A DNA stretch of 64,000 bases, taken from NCBI RefSeq assembly GCF_040712315.1, contig NC_134015.1, positions 10,560,945-10,624,944 on the forward strand, read 5' to 3'. Shown piece after piece: positions 50,187 to 63,530 of this stretch. The position numbers were made by a program, and so were the translations under genes. Below the pieces are notes generated by a model. That model made no database searches, was not told the origin of the DNA, and was given only the letters and a program-made list of their open reading frames with translations. The stretch's first letter is position 1. Each line of letters starts with the position of its first letter. The stretch is from Castanea sativa. Lineage: Eukaryota > Streptophyta > Magnoliopsida > Fagales > Fagaceae.

Positions 50187-50584
50187 AGGATAAATTTTAG
50201 TTACAAAATTAGTTGTAGTATAATGGTACAACTTTACTTAATAAAATAAACATTATTATATATTTGAAAAATCTAACTATTGAATTGCATGTTTTTTACG
50301 CTCTTAATACACATATTGAATTTTGTGTCAATTAAATATTATTTATTATTTATTTATAAGTTTATATTTTATGCATAATTCAAAACTACAAAAACTTGCA
50401 ATTTAAACAATTTTATTGATGATATAGTTATGGATTTTTAATTTTCTAGAAATTTTGTAAGCATGGAGGATATAAGAAGAAAATATAATCCAATGGTAGA
50501 TTTGTCAAAATTCACCTTCAATAAAAAGATATTAAGTAAGTTTGTAGCCTTAGGTTACAACTAATTTTGTAACTAAACTTTGTT
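50187..50584. mobile_element. MITE, 398 bp, 9-bp TSD
   Basis: The left end AGGATAAATTTTAGTTACAA pairs with the right end read in reverse, AACAAAGTTTAGTTACAA. The pairing continues through AATTAGTTGTA. It is flanked by TTTGTTTTA at 50178-50186 and 50585-50593. Decayed relatives fill much of 24.1-26.7 kb. Confidence 0.75.
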
Positions 50585-50593
50585 TTTGTTTTA

Positions 50594-51369
50594 GTTCGTT
50601 ACTAACCATCACGAATGTAAAAATCGATTGAACCTATCGACTAGGGTAAAACGAGTGAGTTGGGCCCTTTAGGTGTTTGCTCACACCTCTAAGTAGAATC
50701 AATGTGGTTCAGCCATAAAACATATGTCCACAAGTCCAAAAATCCAAAAACTAAATCCTTCGTTTACTTAGTTAATAACATGTTAGAATGGATGCTATAT
50801 TTGGAGAGGACAAGGTTTTTCTCCGACTACAAATCAATTTCACATTTTGGATTAGTATATTACAAATTGATAATATTGATATATTCAAATCTAGAAATTA
50901 CTCATGTTAATATGGAAAGTGATTACTTTCCATTATTCTCTCTCAAGATGTGTACGAAATCTTTGATGAAGAGCACGACTTCATTTCAAATTCAAAACAT
51001 GAATAAATTTGTCTTCCTAACAACAACAACAACAACACCGCCTTTACAATAGCAATCCCTCAATGAAAAATCCACAAGAATTACTCCCCTCAAGATGTCA
51101 CTATAGCAATAGTGCCATGAACTCTTTTGTTAAGACGCAAGACCTAATGAGCATTAAAATTTCCATTGAATATGAAAAATAAAATAAGGATGTAGATAAT
51201 AAAAAGGATCAATACTGCAATCCATGTTTTACTAATGTTAATTTTACTTTCCAACAAATAAAAGGATCAATGTAAGGTAGCTCCTTCATAGTTTTTAATA
51301 CTAACATTTTCTGTAGTTTCCATATTCATGGCCTAGTTCTGAAGGTCTTCACATGGATTGGTCTTGAGT
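50594..51369. other. intergenic DNA, no gene seen
   Basis: No exon or repeat with clear ends was recognised. A short (CAA)n run lies near 51021-51037. Confidence 0.4.
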
Positions 51370-51389
51370 GGTTTAAGCGGTGCTAAGGT

Positions 51390-51780
51390 CATGTTAGTTC
51401 TTAACCCACTTGAGGGAAAAATCATCTTATGTGCCTGTCTTATGGAGCGTGCCTCTCACAAGCATGTGACATGCTCGTATGTGGCATGCTTCATAGGACG
51501 GACACACAAAATTCTAACTCCATTTGAGGGGCACCCACATGTTTGTGAGAGGCATGCTCCATATGACAGTCACACAAGATATCAGCTCCATTTGAGGGAG
51601 CACTCACATGTCTGTGAGAGGCATGCTCCATAAGATGGACACTCCACTTGAGGGGGCACTCACATGCCTCTGAGAGATACACTCCATAAGATGGAACAAG
51701 ATACCAACTCTACTTGAAGGTACACTCCGTAGGACGGGTACACAAGATACCAACTCCACATGAGAAGCCTCCTACAGCTC
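51390..51780. repeat. degenerate tandem repeat (minisatellite-like)
   Basis: At least five imperfect copies share the order CACTTGAGGG, CACTCACATG, TGTGAGAGGCATGCTCCATA, AGA(C/T)GG and ACACAAGATACCAACTCCA, with a period near 60-80 bp. The frame is not conserved across copies, so a coding origin is not supported. Confidence 0.7.
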
Positions 51781-53480
51781 CCTCATTCATTTAAGCCCGT
51801 GAAACATTGATTTTAGACAGAGGTCACTTACTAGGCTCACGCTCATGTAGGGTCACCACTGCTAGTCCCCTCTCACTCTTCTTTATTAAGGAGAAAAGAC
51901 AAGAGTGTAAAAGACAAAATATGCTGAAAATTTCCGTTCTCTTCTATACATTAGTTTAGAATCAACGAAGTAAAAATAAAATACAGGAGGGTCACTACAA
52001 TGGTGGAGTTACTGAAGTGAGATGTAAAAACATGTTTTATTATTGTCTGTCAAAGAGTTGCAGTATATTGAAGTATGAAAATTGGGTGGTGACTTTTGTT
52101 CACAAATCACAGGCACAGGCACAGCTGGTCTAAAAGGACTTAACTAGCTCAGTTGGGTCACCCTCAAAGGGTCATTTATCCTCTAAATTGAGGGACAATC
52201 ACACAAAGGCTGAAGGACCAGTCTTCTTCATTAACTAAACTTGGTCTAGCAGAGATAAGAGTTGGGACCCCAACATTAAGGTCAGGGAGACCCCAGCTGC
52301 TATTATAAGCTCAGGACACAGGCTCCTTTATGTTCGATGGGATGGTTGTTGGTGACAGCTAAAGTGAATTATTAAAACTGTTAATTTTAGGGGACAAAAA
52401 ATGGTCCAACCTTGTTAGCATACACTGCTACTACCATGAAACCTATTTCAACATTTTTTTTTCTATTCATTTTTCTATTTGTTTTTCATTGAGTTGGACT
52501 GGCAATCTTCCTCGTAGGAGTGAAAAAGAGCTAGATAATCACCATGCCAATAAAAAGATGCTGGTACTACAGTAGTAACATGAAAATCGAGGTGATTACT
52601 TTTCATCTGTAAAGAACTAACTCAGCAAGATTCAAATCCTCAGCAATAAGTATAGTCAGTGATTCTTTTGCACTTTTGGACACTATATAAGACTGGAGAC
52701 CACACTTTTGTCCCCTTTTCCCATGGCACTCACAATTTTCACATCTACTTTTGGTCATTCCAAGCCACTTTTCTTCCCTGTTATGCTAACTTGTGTAACA
52801 AATATTCCCTCCCGGCCTCCCCCTTTTACAAGCTCTAGAGAGAGAGAGAGAGAGAGAGAGAGAGGCATCATGATTCATGATATAGTTTAATTAGTGTAGT
52901 TAAGGAAATTAGCTTTATTATTTGTGAGGTTATTTATAACCATCCACCCTAACAATAGGCATTTGTAATATGCAGAAATTACAAAATTTTATAATCAGCA
53001 TCCTATTTCAAGATTAAGTTGCAATATCCACTCTACTATCCAAATTGGAAATGAGTTACATGAGTAAATAAAATATTATCGAATTAAGGTACTAATTACA
53101 AAATTATGCACATTACAAATATTCTAAAAGTTTAGGATGGATAATTATCCACTAATCTATTAATTTAAAGATTGTTTTCGATGGTACAGTGTGAATTGCA
53201 AATTAATTTTGAATTAGGATGTTAATTGCAGAATTTTATCGTTTAGATACACAATGTGAACATTCCCCATTGTTAAAGTTGAATAATTGCAATTAACTCT
53301 TATTATTATTACATGATGAAAATTCCCTCCTCCTAATTACCCTAAACAAAAATAAATAATAAAGATAAAATCTTCCCTAAACAAAATGCAATTTAAAGAG
53401 AAAGGTGTAAACTTTTCCTGCTATTAGAATAAAAAACCTCTACAAAAGGGTAGTAAAAGAAAGTTTTTTTTTTTTTTTTC
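51781..53480. other. intergenic DNA, no gene seen
   Basis: It contains an (AG)n run at 52837-52864 and a T run at 53465-53480. The stretch 52100-52340 is less AT-rich than its surroundings but has no convincing exon. Confidence 0.35.
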
Positions 53481-53663
53481 TTTTCTCTGTCTTCTGTATC
53501 AGGGTATGTAACTCACCCAATGTTAAGATAACTGTATCAGATTTTCAAAGAGATAAACCAAGGAAAGATTCTGTAAATTCCTATACAGAGAGAACTTGAT
53601 CTCCAACTATGGACAACTTCTAACATGAGCAGTTATAGCTGTTTACCAAATTGGGATTGTGCT

Positions 53664-56600
53664 TCAAAAGCTGTATGAGTGATAACAATCCACGAGTCCT
53701 GTGGATTTTTCACCAGTGCAAGGGAATTGGTAATTTCCTATCTCAGGATGATGCTGAAAAGTGAAAACAGAAATAACATTACATGAGGCAAAGATATTTC
53801 TTAGGTAAAAAAGAGAAAACTAGAACATGTGAAAGGTGATTTTTTTTTTTTTTTTAAAAGGGGGAGTGGGGGGGGGGGGGGCGGGGGTGAACAGAGGAAA
53901 ATATTAAAGACAGGTCATCAAAATCCAATATAAACAAAAACTAATTCTTACCTTTACTAATTTTAATTTTATTTGCTCCTGGGATGGCCACATACACTGA
54001 AAATGCAAAAAATACTGTTCAACATTGGAAGAGAGAGAAATTCAAACCAAAACAAAACCAAGTGGAGCTATTTGCAACAAAACTATAATCAAGTAGCTTA
54101 ACTTTGAAAATTATCATAGAACATTTCAAAAGCAATATTAGATACTAAAGAAAGATCATTATAGTTTTTTCCTTTAATTATTTGCCACCTTTAAGTCCTG
54201 CATCAGAAAACATTCCCTAGTAAAAAAAAAAAAAAAAAAAAAACCTCAGCCAACTTATTAACCAAGCTGGTTTAACGACTACAGGAACATATTCCAGATT
54301 ACATCACTTTCTGTGCAAAGCATGAAAGCAAAGTCCCAAATAATAATAATTACATTTGCCTAGTACATGCTTGGATGCTCCTTGCCGTGACATAATATGT
54401 ATTGCAATTAAGACAGCCATGACTGGAATAATGTTTATCAGATCTACACAAGATTTTCTTGATTTCCATTCATATATCACCTACTATTGTACTTTCCCTG
54501 GTATTGTCAATAAATAGGATGCACAAGATGTACTAGTAGGGCAACTGAAGGCCCAATTGAGTTTCTGGACCAGACTCCTGTATCTCAATAAGCAGCTGCT
54601 ACTACAGCAAGCATTTTCACACCAAACAGACCCAGTTGGTTAAATCATCAACAGACAAAGTGATGGGTTGCTTCAATTAAACCAATTTCAAGACTGAACC
54701 TTAAACTATCTGAGATGTTCTTGAAATTTATCACTTAAACAACCAAGTACTTACTTTTCATAAGTAAATAAGTTATATTAATAACAAAAAATCAAGTCAC
54801 CCAAGTATACAGGAAGTATACGACTGGGGACCATACAGTCAAACATTGAAATTACATAGATCTATCAAATCGGAAATCAAACAAAGAGAATGACTCCGTA
54901 AAATAGACATCCAATCCAACAAAGTTCTAAAGAAAAAAAAATAATCAGGAATAGTTCTCTTTGTAGTTATTCACTTATTCCTCTCTCTCTCTAGAGACAC
55001 CACATCAAGCAATGGGGGTAGCCATCCCCATTCCTATGACGCCCAACTTTGACAACCAAGTACTTTTTTTGACCTTGCCCATAAATGCCAATTGATAGCA
55101 CTAATGATACCCTTTACAGCGTCATCTAGGACCTAGACTAGTTCCTAGATAAAATAGTTTGCATTATTACCAGTATGCACTAAATTCTTAACCGATTTTT
55201 CACAAAAAAGACCCATCTAGTCAGCTGTACAGCCTACCCAATGGTCAGACCCTTCATTGGATTCTTGCATTCCTATCTAAGTAGTTCATGGACCAACAGA
55301 ACATAGACATCAAGGAATCCAAGAAATACATGGACCAACCATTCATCTTTACTTCTACCTAAAAGAAAAGGAAGCTATTCTCAGATTTTGCAGGGCCAAC
55401 AAAGAGAAGCATACTCATCACCAATTAAGAACAGGTCAAAAAGCCCACCACACTGGCCCAATTAGAAACCATACTGAATAGTGAATAGCATATTATTTAC
55501 CATAGCTAATCACCTTTTCTCCAGGAATTTTATTTTAAACAAGGAAGAATGAAAAAAAATGTCAGTCATCATTTATATGCGTATGACGAACCCTTTACCA
55601 ATACCTTAGATTTACTCTCACTTGAAAATGGCCCTCACTATTCTTCTCCAGGACAGCTTGAGTTATCTGAGCATGAGGAAACATGGTTGGCAAAGGCTGA
55701 TTAGGTTGCACAGCAGTTGAGAGAGGTGGCAAGCCATGTTTCCTCAAAGATAATAAGTGGGAAGATGTCTTCTCTTGGTAAGGGCTTCTATAGGTTATCC
55801 ATTTCAAAGAAGCCTAAATCAATGCCAGTTCCTGAAGGGTGACAGAAATTCCAGCTTAGACCTTTCTGGAAAGGGATTTACCTATGCATATATATTTCAG
55901 GGTATACTAAAGTGAACGTGCAGTTGGCCAATTCAGTGGCAAGGTAAAATATGGTGATACTGCCATCAAATGCAAAGGGGGAATGAGGAATGAAAAAAAT
56001 GTCAGTCATCATTTATATAAGTATGATGAACTAAAAGATCCCAGATGTAAACCATAGTTATTGACAACATATCATCTTGCCAATAAATAAATGACGAAAA
56101 GAAATATAACAAGAAATCAACAAAACTCAAAATTTAAGTCAATACACTGCAGTTAATTTGTCCAGCCACAACTAAAAAAATGAATGTATATTTGTTTGTA
56201 GTCTTCAAAAGTTCAATTATTCTTCAAACTAACCAACTTCTATCAAGATAGTGATTGACAGCAGGAAGCAAATATGCAGTTAAAGTTCATACCCAACAAT
56301 TTAAATTTCAAAAATCAACTCAAGTTACTCACTTGTAGCCCCAAAAAAACTTAAATAATATCATTCTTTCAAACCAATCACAGATATTCAAATTCACAAT
56401 CATCAGCCATTTAAAATTGCTCAGCAGAACCTCAAACTAACCATAGAGACCAGTAAAAAATGTTAAATAGACAATGGTCAAATTCCAAAATCCAATGGAT
56501 CATCAATTTGAAAGTCATTAAATTACCTTGGACACCAATTGATTAGGAAAAAAAAAATCTAAAAAGTAATGTTATCACAGAACAATGCAAAGAAAATTGT

Positions 56601-59046
56601 TTCAAATAAAATTGTTTCTAAAGAATTCCTAACCTGAGTGGGAAATGCTAAGGAAGAAAAAGAGCAGACACTTGACCTTCAAAATAAATGAAAAAATTCA
56701 TATAAGAGTTTGCACGCAGAAATTGTTTCAATAGGACTTCAAAAATAGCCACTTCTTATCAAGAAATTGGTAGGGTATCTACACAACTTATATCTTTCTA
56801 TGACTATAAGAATCTAAACTGATGTTTCATTACCAGACAGCTAAACTGTATGAACTTTAATGATCTCTACCTAACTTTCAGTTCTTTCAATTTCCCATCT
56901 CATCCCGTAGTTAGCTTCATCTTAATTCTGGATTGTAAAAAGAGCTAAAGAATTATCTCCCAACAGCGACCTAAACTCTTTTTTCTTTTCTTTTTTTCTT
57001 CCATGTCCACTTATTCAATAGAAATAAGTGTGCCACACTCAAAATTTTGAAACAAACTCTTTAGGATAGCAACCAAGAATAACACAAATGTATTATGCAT
57101 GGGAGAAAAATGCAAGCCAGAGGAGTAAGCAAGATGCTAAATTACCCATCTTTGGCCAATGATAATATTTTGTATCAATTATATTCTCATAAGTATCTCT
57201 ATCTCCCAATATAGTTTGAGGAAACATCCCAAACCATCAAATTCACTTAGTAGTGGCCAAGTTCTGTCAACCAATTAACCTGATTTTTTTATAAGTGGAA
57301 AAAAAAAAAATTAGAATAGAGGAGATACCTCATGTGCAGGATGTGTACACAATATTCTCCTAAAATACTACATTATCATAGAATTATATTTGCAAAGAAC
57401 CAACTAACCTGATTATAAATGAATAATAAAAAATTCTAAAGTAACATAAATGGACAAGCCATATAGGAAATGAGAATGATCTTTACCTGACTAATCTTGT
57501 TCTAAAGCTCACTTGAAATAGCAAAATTGGCAGACTAACAGTCATTGAATTTTGGCCTATCTAATAGCTCTCCAATTACCCACCTAGGCATTCTAAACTA
57601 CGATTTCTATCAATTCAAAATTCAAAAGGCAATAACCTCTATTTTTTGATAGGTAAGAATAATTTTATTAAAATGAGACTAATTCGTGAAAAGAGACACA
57701 AAGTAGCCTAAAGAATTACGAATGGAAAAAGGAAATAACCTCTATGACACAATCAAATGTGAATATATCATTTTTTTTTTATCCCCCAAGGATTTGTTTG
57801 CTTCTTCCAACAAACCAGAACAATGGCCTCAAAACATTTTTCATGCTACTTGCAACAAAATGGTGCAAGTTAGAAATTACATCCAATTTATATGCATGCT
57901 ATTACAAAAGTAGTAAACCATAATTCTATTTGTTTCTTCCCTAAATTTCTAATTGGTAATGGACGTCTATCAAAGAGCATTGCAAATCTGCCCCCTCCCA
58001 ACTGAAAAAAAAAAAAAAAAAAAACCATGCACCAGTTATTGTTCTAGGAATCTAGAAACTCTGCAATAGACTAGCAACTCAACAAGTTTGCATCTATGAA
58101 TAGCCCCCAACTTTTAAGAGAAATTATCTCATTCTATGCTTCTTTCTAAACACCCTAAAAATTGGAGTAATCAGTACATACCCATCAAAAAAAGAAACAC
58201 TTTCTTTTTTAAGAAGTTCAGAATTTCAGCCACAGATTGTTACCTGAGATTGAACCTAGGCAATGAGTGGGAATAAATGACAACAATCCCAATTCCGTTG
58301 TTTAGTTCTCTATAAACCAACTAAAGCATACCCAAAAAAGACATAAAATTAAATCACCAAATAAATTCAAGTTCTTAATTACAGAATAACTAATCCTAAT
58401 CTTTACCAACCACTAAACCCACAAAAAACCCAGCAACTCTTCGCTTAGTAAACACACTTTACAATACACATGAATGAAATCCCTTGTATCCAAACAAACA
58501 AAGAACAACTCAATAGCTACATTGAAACCAAACCAAACACACACACTAAAGTGACCAACCATTTCATCAATGCACCAATGCACAGAACTAAAATTTCTCA
58601 TTATACAAAAACTACAAAGCACAAAAGTACACGTACACAGGATACACTCAAAGGCACAACATAAAGAAGCAAACTTGAAGAAAAAAGAGCACGCACCTGA
58701 CATCAACAAGAGGATTAAAAGTGAAAGAAACCGAATGGGGAGTCCGGTTCATTCTCATTCTCATCCACCACGACCCTAATGGTATTTTTGGGCAAGTTTT
58801 ACGTGACTTTTTATCTTCTTGGTTATTGCAGTCAGATACAGGTATGGTGGCATTGGTGGTGTATGATAAGAGGTATTGATGGTGAAGGTGGAGGTGGGTG
58901 GTGGGTGGTGGTGGTCGTGTTGGACATGGTGGAGGATGAGAAAGGTGTGACCTTTGTGGGGTTGATGCAAAATAAGAAGAAGAAAAAGGTGTTGTTGTAG
59001 AGAAAGAAGAATAAGGAGTTGGGTTATGTGAAGGAGAGAGAGACAC
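53664..59046 (-). CDS. spliced gene of unknown function
   Basis: I do not recognise the product. The best-supported part is the 3' half: exon 55813-55622 (64 codons, starts ASLKWITYRSPYQEK, ends before GTGAGAG), exon 53996-53952 (15 codons, MWPSQEQIKLKL) and exon 53753-53664 (ends CYHSYSF and TGA). All are phase 0 with strong CAG or TAG acceptors. Upstream, three small exons fit one consistent chain (58309-58244, 57534-57487 and 57359-57329; phases 2, 2, 2, then 0). They link to a first exon at 59046-58697 rich in Ser, Pro and Thr and perhaps organelle-targeted. In the first two of these small exons only one frame is open, and it is the frame required. The first exon and the 31-nt exon are the least certain. 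The predicted length is about 274 aa. No known motif is seen. Confidence 0.5.
54757..55140 (-). mobile_element. possible LINE 3' tail in an intron
   Basis: Sequence resembling the terminal part of plant non-LTR elements is present (AGTATACAGGAAGTATACGA on the plus strand, next to an ATAAGTTATATTAATAACAA tail). A shorter similar tail is at 57640-57725. The identification rests on general resemblance only. Confidence 0.3.
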
Positions 59047-59159
59047 AGAGAGGGAGGTGGGTTTTGATCTTTGTTGGTTTTGATGATGGTGGGGTGGTAC
59101 TGGTAATGACAGTTTCTTCTTTCTTTAGAATGAAGTGACCTTTCTTTTTCTTGTATCAA

Positions 59160-60497
59160 AAACAGAGAAGAAGTGACCTGTGAGCTAATCTAACCAAAAT
59201 AAAGAAAATAGAATTTAGAAATAGCAATTAGAGAGTTTGTGTTTAAGTTAATTTAACAATTGGTAATTTGAGTAGGGAAAATTCTGTTACACACTTGTTT
59301 TTGTAGCTTCTGTATATATTCTCTTTGAAATCATGTTTTGAAATTGCATATTTCATCACTTCCTTTGAAATCGTATACTCAAAAGTGTACAATAACGAAT
59401 ATATAGTAATCATTAATCATCTGAGAATGTATCTGTGCTTATGCCTTTTTATGGGATGGTTGAAATTCAGAACTCAAAAGTGGGAGCTATACATGTCTTA
59501 ATAATAGTACTAACTTATAATTTCCAAAAGATAAAAAGAAGCTTTGAAGTGGTTTTGGAAGTGGGCTCCTTTTTAACCTGTAGTATCCATTTCTTGTTTT
59601 CTATTTACGTTATAAGGCATCAATTGATTTTTACTACAAATCAAAATTCTTGTAATTCTATTAGTATTTTAAATAATTTCTAATGAAAACTTCCAAGATT
59701 CAAATCTCACATTTTTATTATTGTAACTAGCAAATTATCATAAAAGAATGTAATTTTTTTTAGTGTAAATGATATTTGAATTTATGTCTCTTTTTGAAAA
59801 CATGAAATCATCAATTAAGTCAACTGAAACCCATGTGGAATAAGAGACCTTACAAATTTAAAATAATCTTAATGATTTTGAATGTGTTTAAGCTTTTAGA
59901 TTGAATATCACTAGTGTAATAGTCAATTTCTTAAAAGATTATGGCTACACAAGGCTTGAACGTCAAGAGTTGAGACTTTAGACTATACCACTCAAACTTG
60001 GAGATGGAGAGTTTAGATAAGATGACCATAAAAATAGCAAACACCTTCACTCTTCCTAAATTTATTATAGTTTTGAGTTTTTAATTTCCTTTTTATTTCA
60101 GTTCAATCCACAATTAACAAAACCCTAAAACCCCATATCCATCCAAGTTTTTTTTCTTCTATTTTTTTTTGATAAACGGTCAAATAAAACAAGAGGAGAA
60201 ACAAATATATAGTCGAAAACTTTAATCATTTTTCACTAAGAGCTATCACTAATTTGATTATGAAATACAGAAAAATGGACAAACTCCCTCTTTATATGTG
60301 TGTTATTGCTTAAGGAGGACTTTGTGCTAATGGTCTTCCAGTTCCAACCTGAGCTCATCCCTATAGGAGTCAAATATGCCATTCAACCTAATGGTTCTTG
60401 GTAGCCATCTCCTATGTATGTATTGCTACATAATTAAAACATGCCATTTTGACCTAAAGAAAATTAACAACTCTCTCTTGTATATTTATTGCTAAAA

Positions 60498-60529
<32 letters not shown>

Positions 60530-61110
60530 ATCTTAATGGACTTCGAACTCAAACAGTCGAGCTCATTCATGAAAGAGTTTGATATACTATTCAACCTAAA
60601 CGTCATTAAAAACTCTCTTATCTACATATTTTTCATGTTTACATAATTTTAATTTAGTAGCAACCAGAATTGAATATAGCAATTTTGAATTTGTTTTCCC
60701 TAAAAAATATATATATATTGGATTTTATTTCTCATTAAAAATGGGTATTTAACAAATTCTTTTGGGCTTTTAAAAATGAATTCTCCTTTAAGTGGGCCAG
60801 GCCCAAATGAAAGCCCAATCCTGCAAAACTAAAACGGCCATTGTCCCATGCGTTTCACTAGACAAAACATAGAATGCAAAAACGGTGCGTTTTCCTTCTT
60901 CTTCTTCTCTGAACCGAAGAGAAACCCTAAAATCACAGCTTTCTCTAATCCAATGGAACATAGAATCAGCTGAATAAGGTACAGAATTTTCTTCAGAATC
61001 TAAATTCCAAATTTTTACCCTTTATAGTTTATTAGCTTAATTCTCAGCTGGGTTTTGTTATAGGCATTTGCGTGGTTTGAATTGTGAAGAAAGAAACAAG
61101 TCATCGTAAA
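59160..61110. promoter_or_regulatory. shared upstream region of the unknown gene and ALG13
   Basis: These two genes are transcribed away from each other. The ALG13 side (60840-61110) is less AT-rich, with a TTCTTCTTCTTCTC pyrimidine tract at 60896-60910 and AAACCCTAAAATC near 60922, both typical of plant leader regions. Degenerate repeats around TATTCAACCTAA and an (AT)n run (60503-60529) fill 60280-60610. Confidence 0.45.
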
Positions 61111-63481
61111 ATGGGAGACACCGAGAACGGTGAAAAGGCAAGGAAAACGGTTTTTGTAACCGTGGGAACGACTTTGTTTGACGCTCTTGTTAGAGCAGTG
61201 GATAGTTTGGAAGTTAAGCAAGAGTTGTTGAAAAGAGGGTATACCCATCTTGTCATTCAGATGGGTCGTGGATCCTACACACCCACGAAGGTATTATATG
61301 TGTTTGTTCTGGTTTCTGATAAAATTATTGTAGTGTATTTTCAATGTGTTGTTTCAAACATTGCTTCTTTTTAGTTTGAAATTGAGTGAGATAAATGCAT
61401 GTTAATCTTGAAGTTTTTTTTTTTTCAGATTGTTTTTATCTGTTATGCTCTGTCACAAAATTTTTTTTATTGAAAGTTTGAGATTTATATATAAATTTCA
61501 GGATACCTGTTGAGACTTTAGATGCAAAAAGGGTGACTAACACCCTATGATGCACGAATACGGATACGAGTATGATATGAGTATGGGATACGTTAGGGAT
61601 ACATGTATTAATAATTTATTAAATATATTATATTTGTAAGCATTTATTTTATATATTGTTAAGCGTATATCAATTTAAAAGCAATAATGGATAATAAAGC
61701 GAATCCATGGCCATTAGATGATGTTTAGAATACAAACCAAGATCAAAAGAGTCAATAATAGATAACTAGGTGAGTGTTCAACATTGAAACCAGTACATAA
61801 AACATATAAATAAAAATTCTTACAAGTTTGGGCTATCTCTCACTATCGGGGGTCAGTTTAGAACAAAATCCAAGTCATATCATGGGTGTATCCTAGATGT
61901 ATTGGTAATTTTTTTTTTAAAAATGATTGGGTATGTATCTCAGAGGTATTTGGTATGATACCGGTACGATATGTATCGGATACGGGTACATGAGCAAAAA
62001 TGGAGTATCTGGGCATCCTAGCTAACACCTGTAATCACTGGAGATGGGAAGGGGCTACAAATAATTATAAAAAGGAATATACTGTAAGGTGATTTAGCAT
62101 TAAAGAATTAAATTTTGAATTCAACTTGGAAAAAAATAAATTCAAGAAGAAGAAGAAGAAGAAGAAGAAGAAGAAGAAACATACTAACAATAATTTGAGT
62201 TCTTGCTGAAATTGGCTTATTCTCTTCTTGTAAGAACAATGTGGAGGGTAAATTTATGAGTTCAAGGCCACCAATTGCATGTGTATTTATCATTATAAAA
62301 AAAAATGATTTTTTTCTTAGAATTAAGTTCTGTCAAAATATTTACCCAAAAAAAATCCCACAAACATCTGATATGAATGTTCTAAACCTTTTCTTTTATG
62401 CAGTCTGGAGGGGAAGATGGGTCTCTAGCTGTAGACTTCTTTACTTTCTCATCAAGCATTGCTGATTATCTGAGGTCAGCATCTCTGGTGATCAGTCATG
62501 CAGGTAAGCACTTTATAGTTATGTTCTAATTTCTTATCCCTTGTTGGAAATGACCAGATTATAACGATATAACACTTTCCTTCTTGCCCATGATTTATTA
62601 TCTAATGAATTGGGCTTCATTTGGAGGATTACTGGTTCAAATCTTTCATTAGACTGTTTTTTCTTCAATAAAGATTATTATTTGTCAAAAAATCTTTCGT
62701 TCGACTGATACCAGTCATTTGGACATTTCGTCTCCTTTGGCTTTTAAACAGCTACAATATCATCAGGATGGTGTGTATGGTAATATTATTGTTATAATAG
62801 CTACAATATGTATGTGATTTTCCTTCAATTCTCATTCCAATAGTTGCCATTGCACAATCTTCTGATATTCTATTATTGGACTGGATATGCTTTGTTGTCT
62901 ATGGTGCTGTTTACTTAATTGTTGAATTTAGCCTGCCACACAATGAACTTCTGTAACGGTAATATCAAATTTTAGTCAAGCTTATAGTAGGATTTGTCTT
63001 GTCTTCTAGAAGGAACGTATAATTTGTACTTGTGAACATCAGTACATGAAATGAAAAGTTATTAGCAGGCAAACCTTATATCTTAATACTCTACCATTGC
63101 ATTCATGAGGGTTGTGTTTGTATTTGTCACCAAAATTCCATGAAGCAAATAAATAGAAGTACCCAGAGAATCAATGATTAGGAAAATTGTACCAAAGTCC
63201 CTTCAACCTGTACCAATTTCAAATCAGCTAAGATATTTATGCTGTCCTAGAACTTTAAGCTGCCTGCAGTTTGGTATGTTGGGGTTTGGATACAACGCAG
63301 AGGTAAGCTTAGAAGCTTCCTCGGAATGTATCAGCCTAAACTTTGCCTCCCCAGTCCCCCCCGCCCACACTTTCCTTTTCACTTTCTTCTCTCTTCCACT
63401 GGGGAAATGGCAAATATTAAACATCAAGATTTTATTCCAACTTGCACCCTGTTGCATGGTAACTTTATTCGAAACTAATGG

Positions 63482-63530
<49 letters not shown>

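Noticed and set aside
53862..53892. Poly-G tract as a possible regulatory G-quadruplex
   Set aside because: It lies in a probable intron next to a T run. A quadruplex is possible but nothing else in the sequence supports a function.
58776..59159. Second long frame overlapping the first exon of the unknown gene
   Set aside because: It has His/Leu-rich low-complexity composition and ends in a stop before the donor. The other frame reaches a usable donor and fits the downstream phases.
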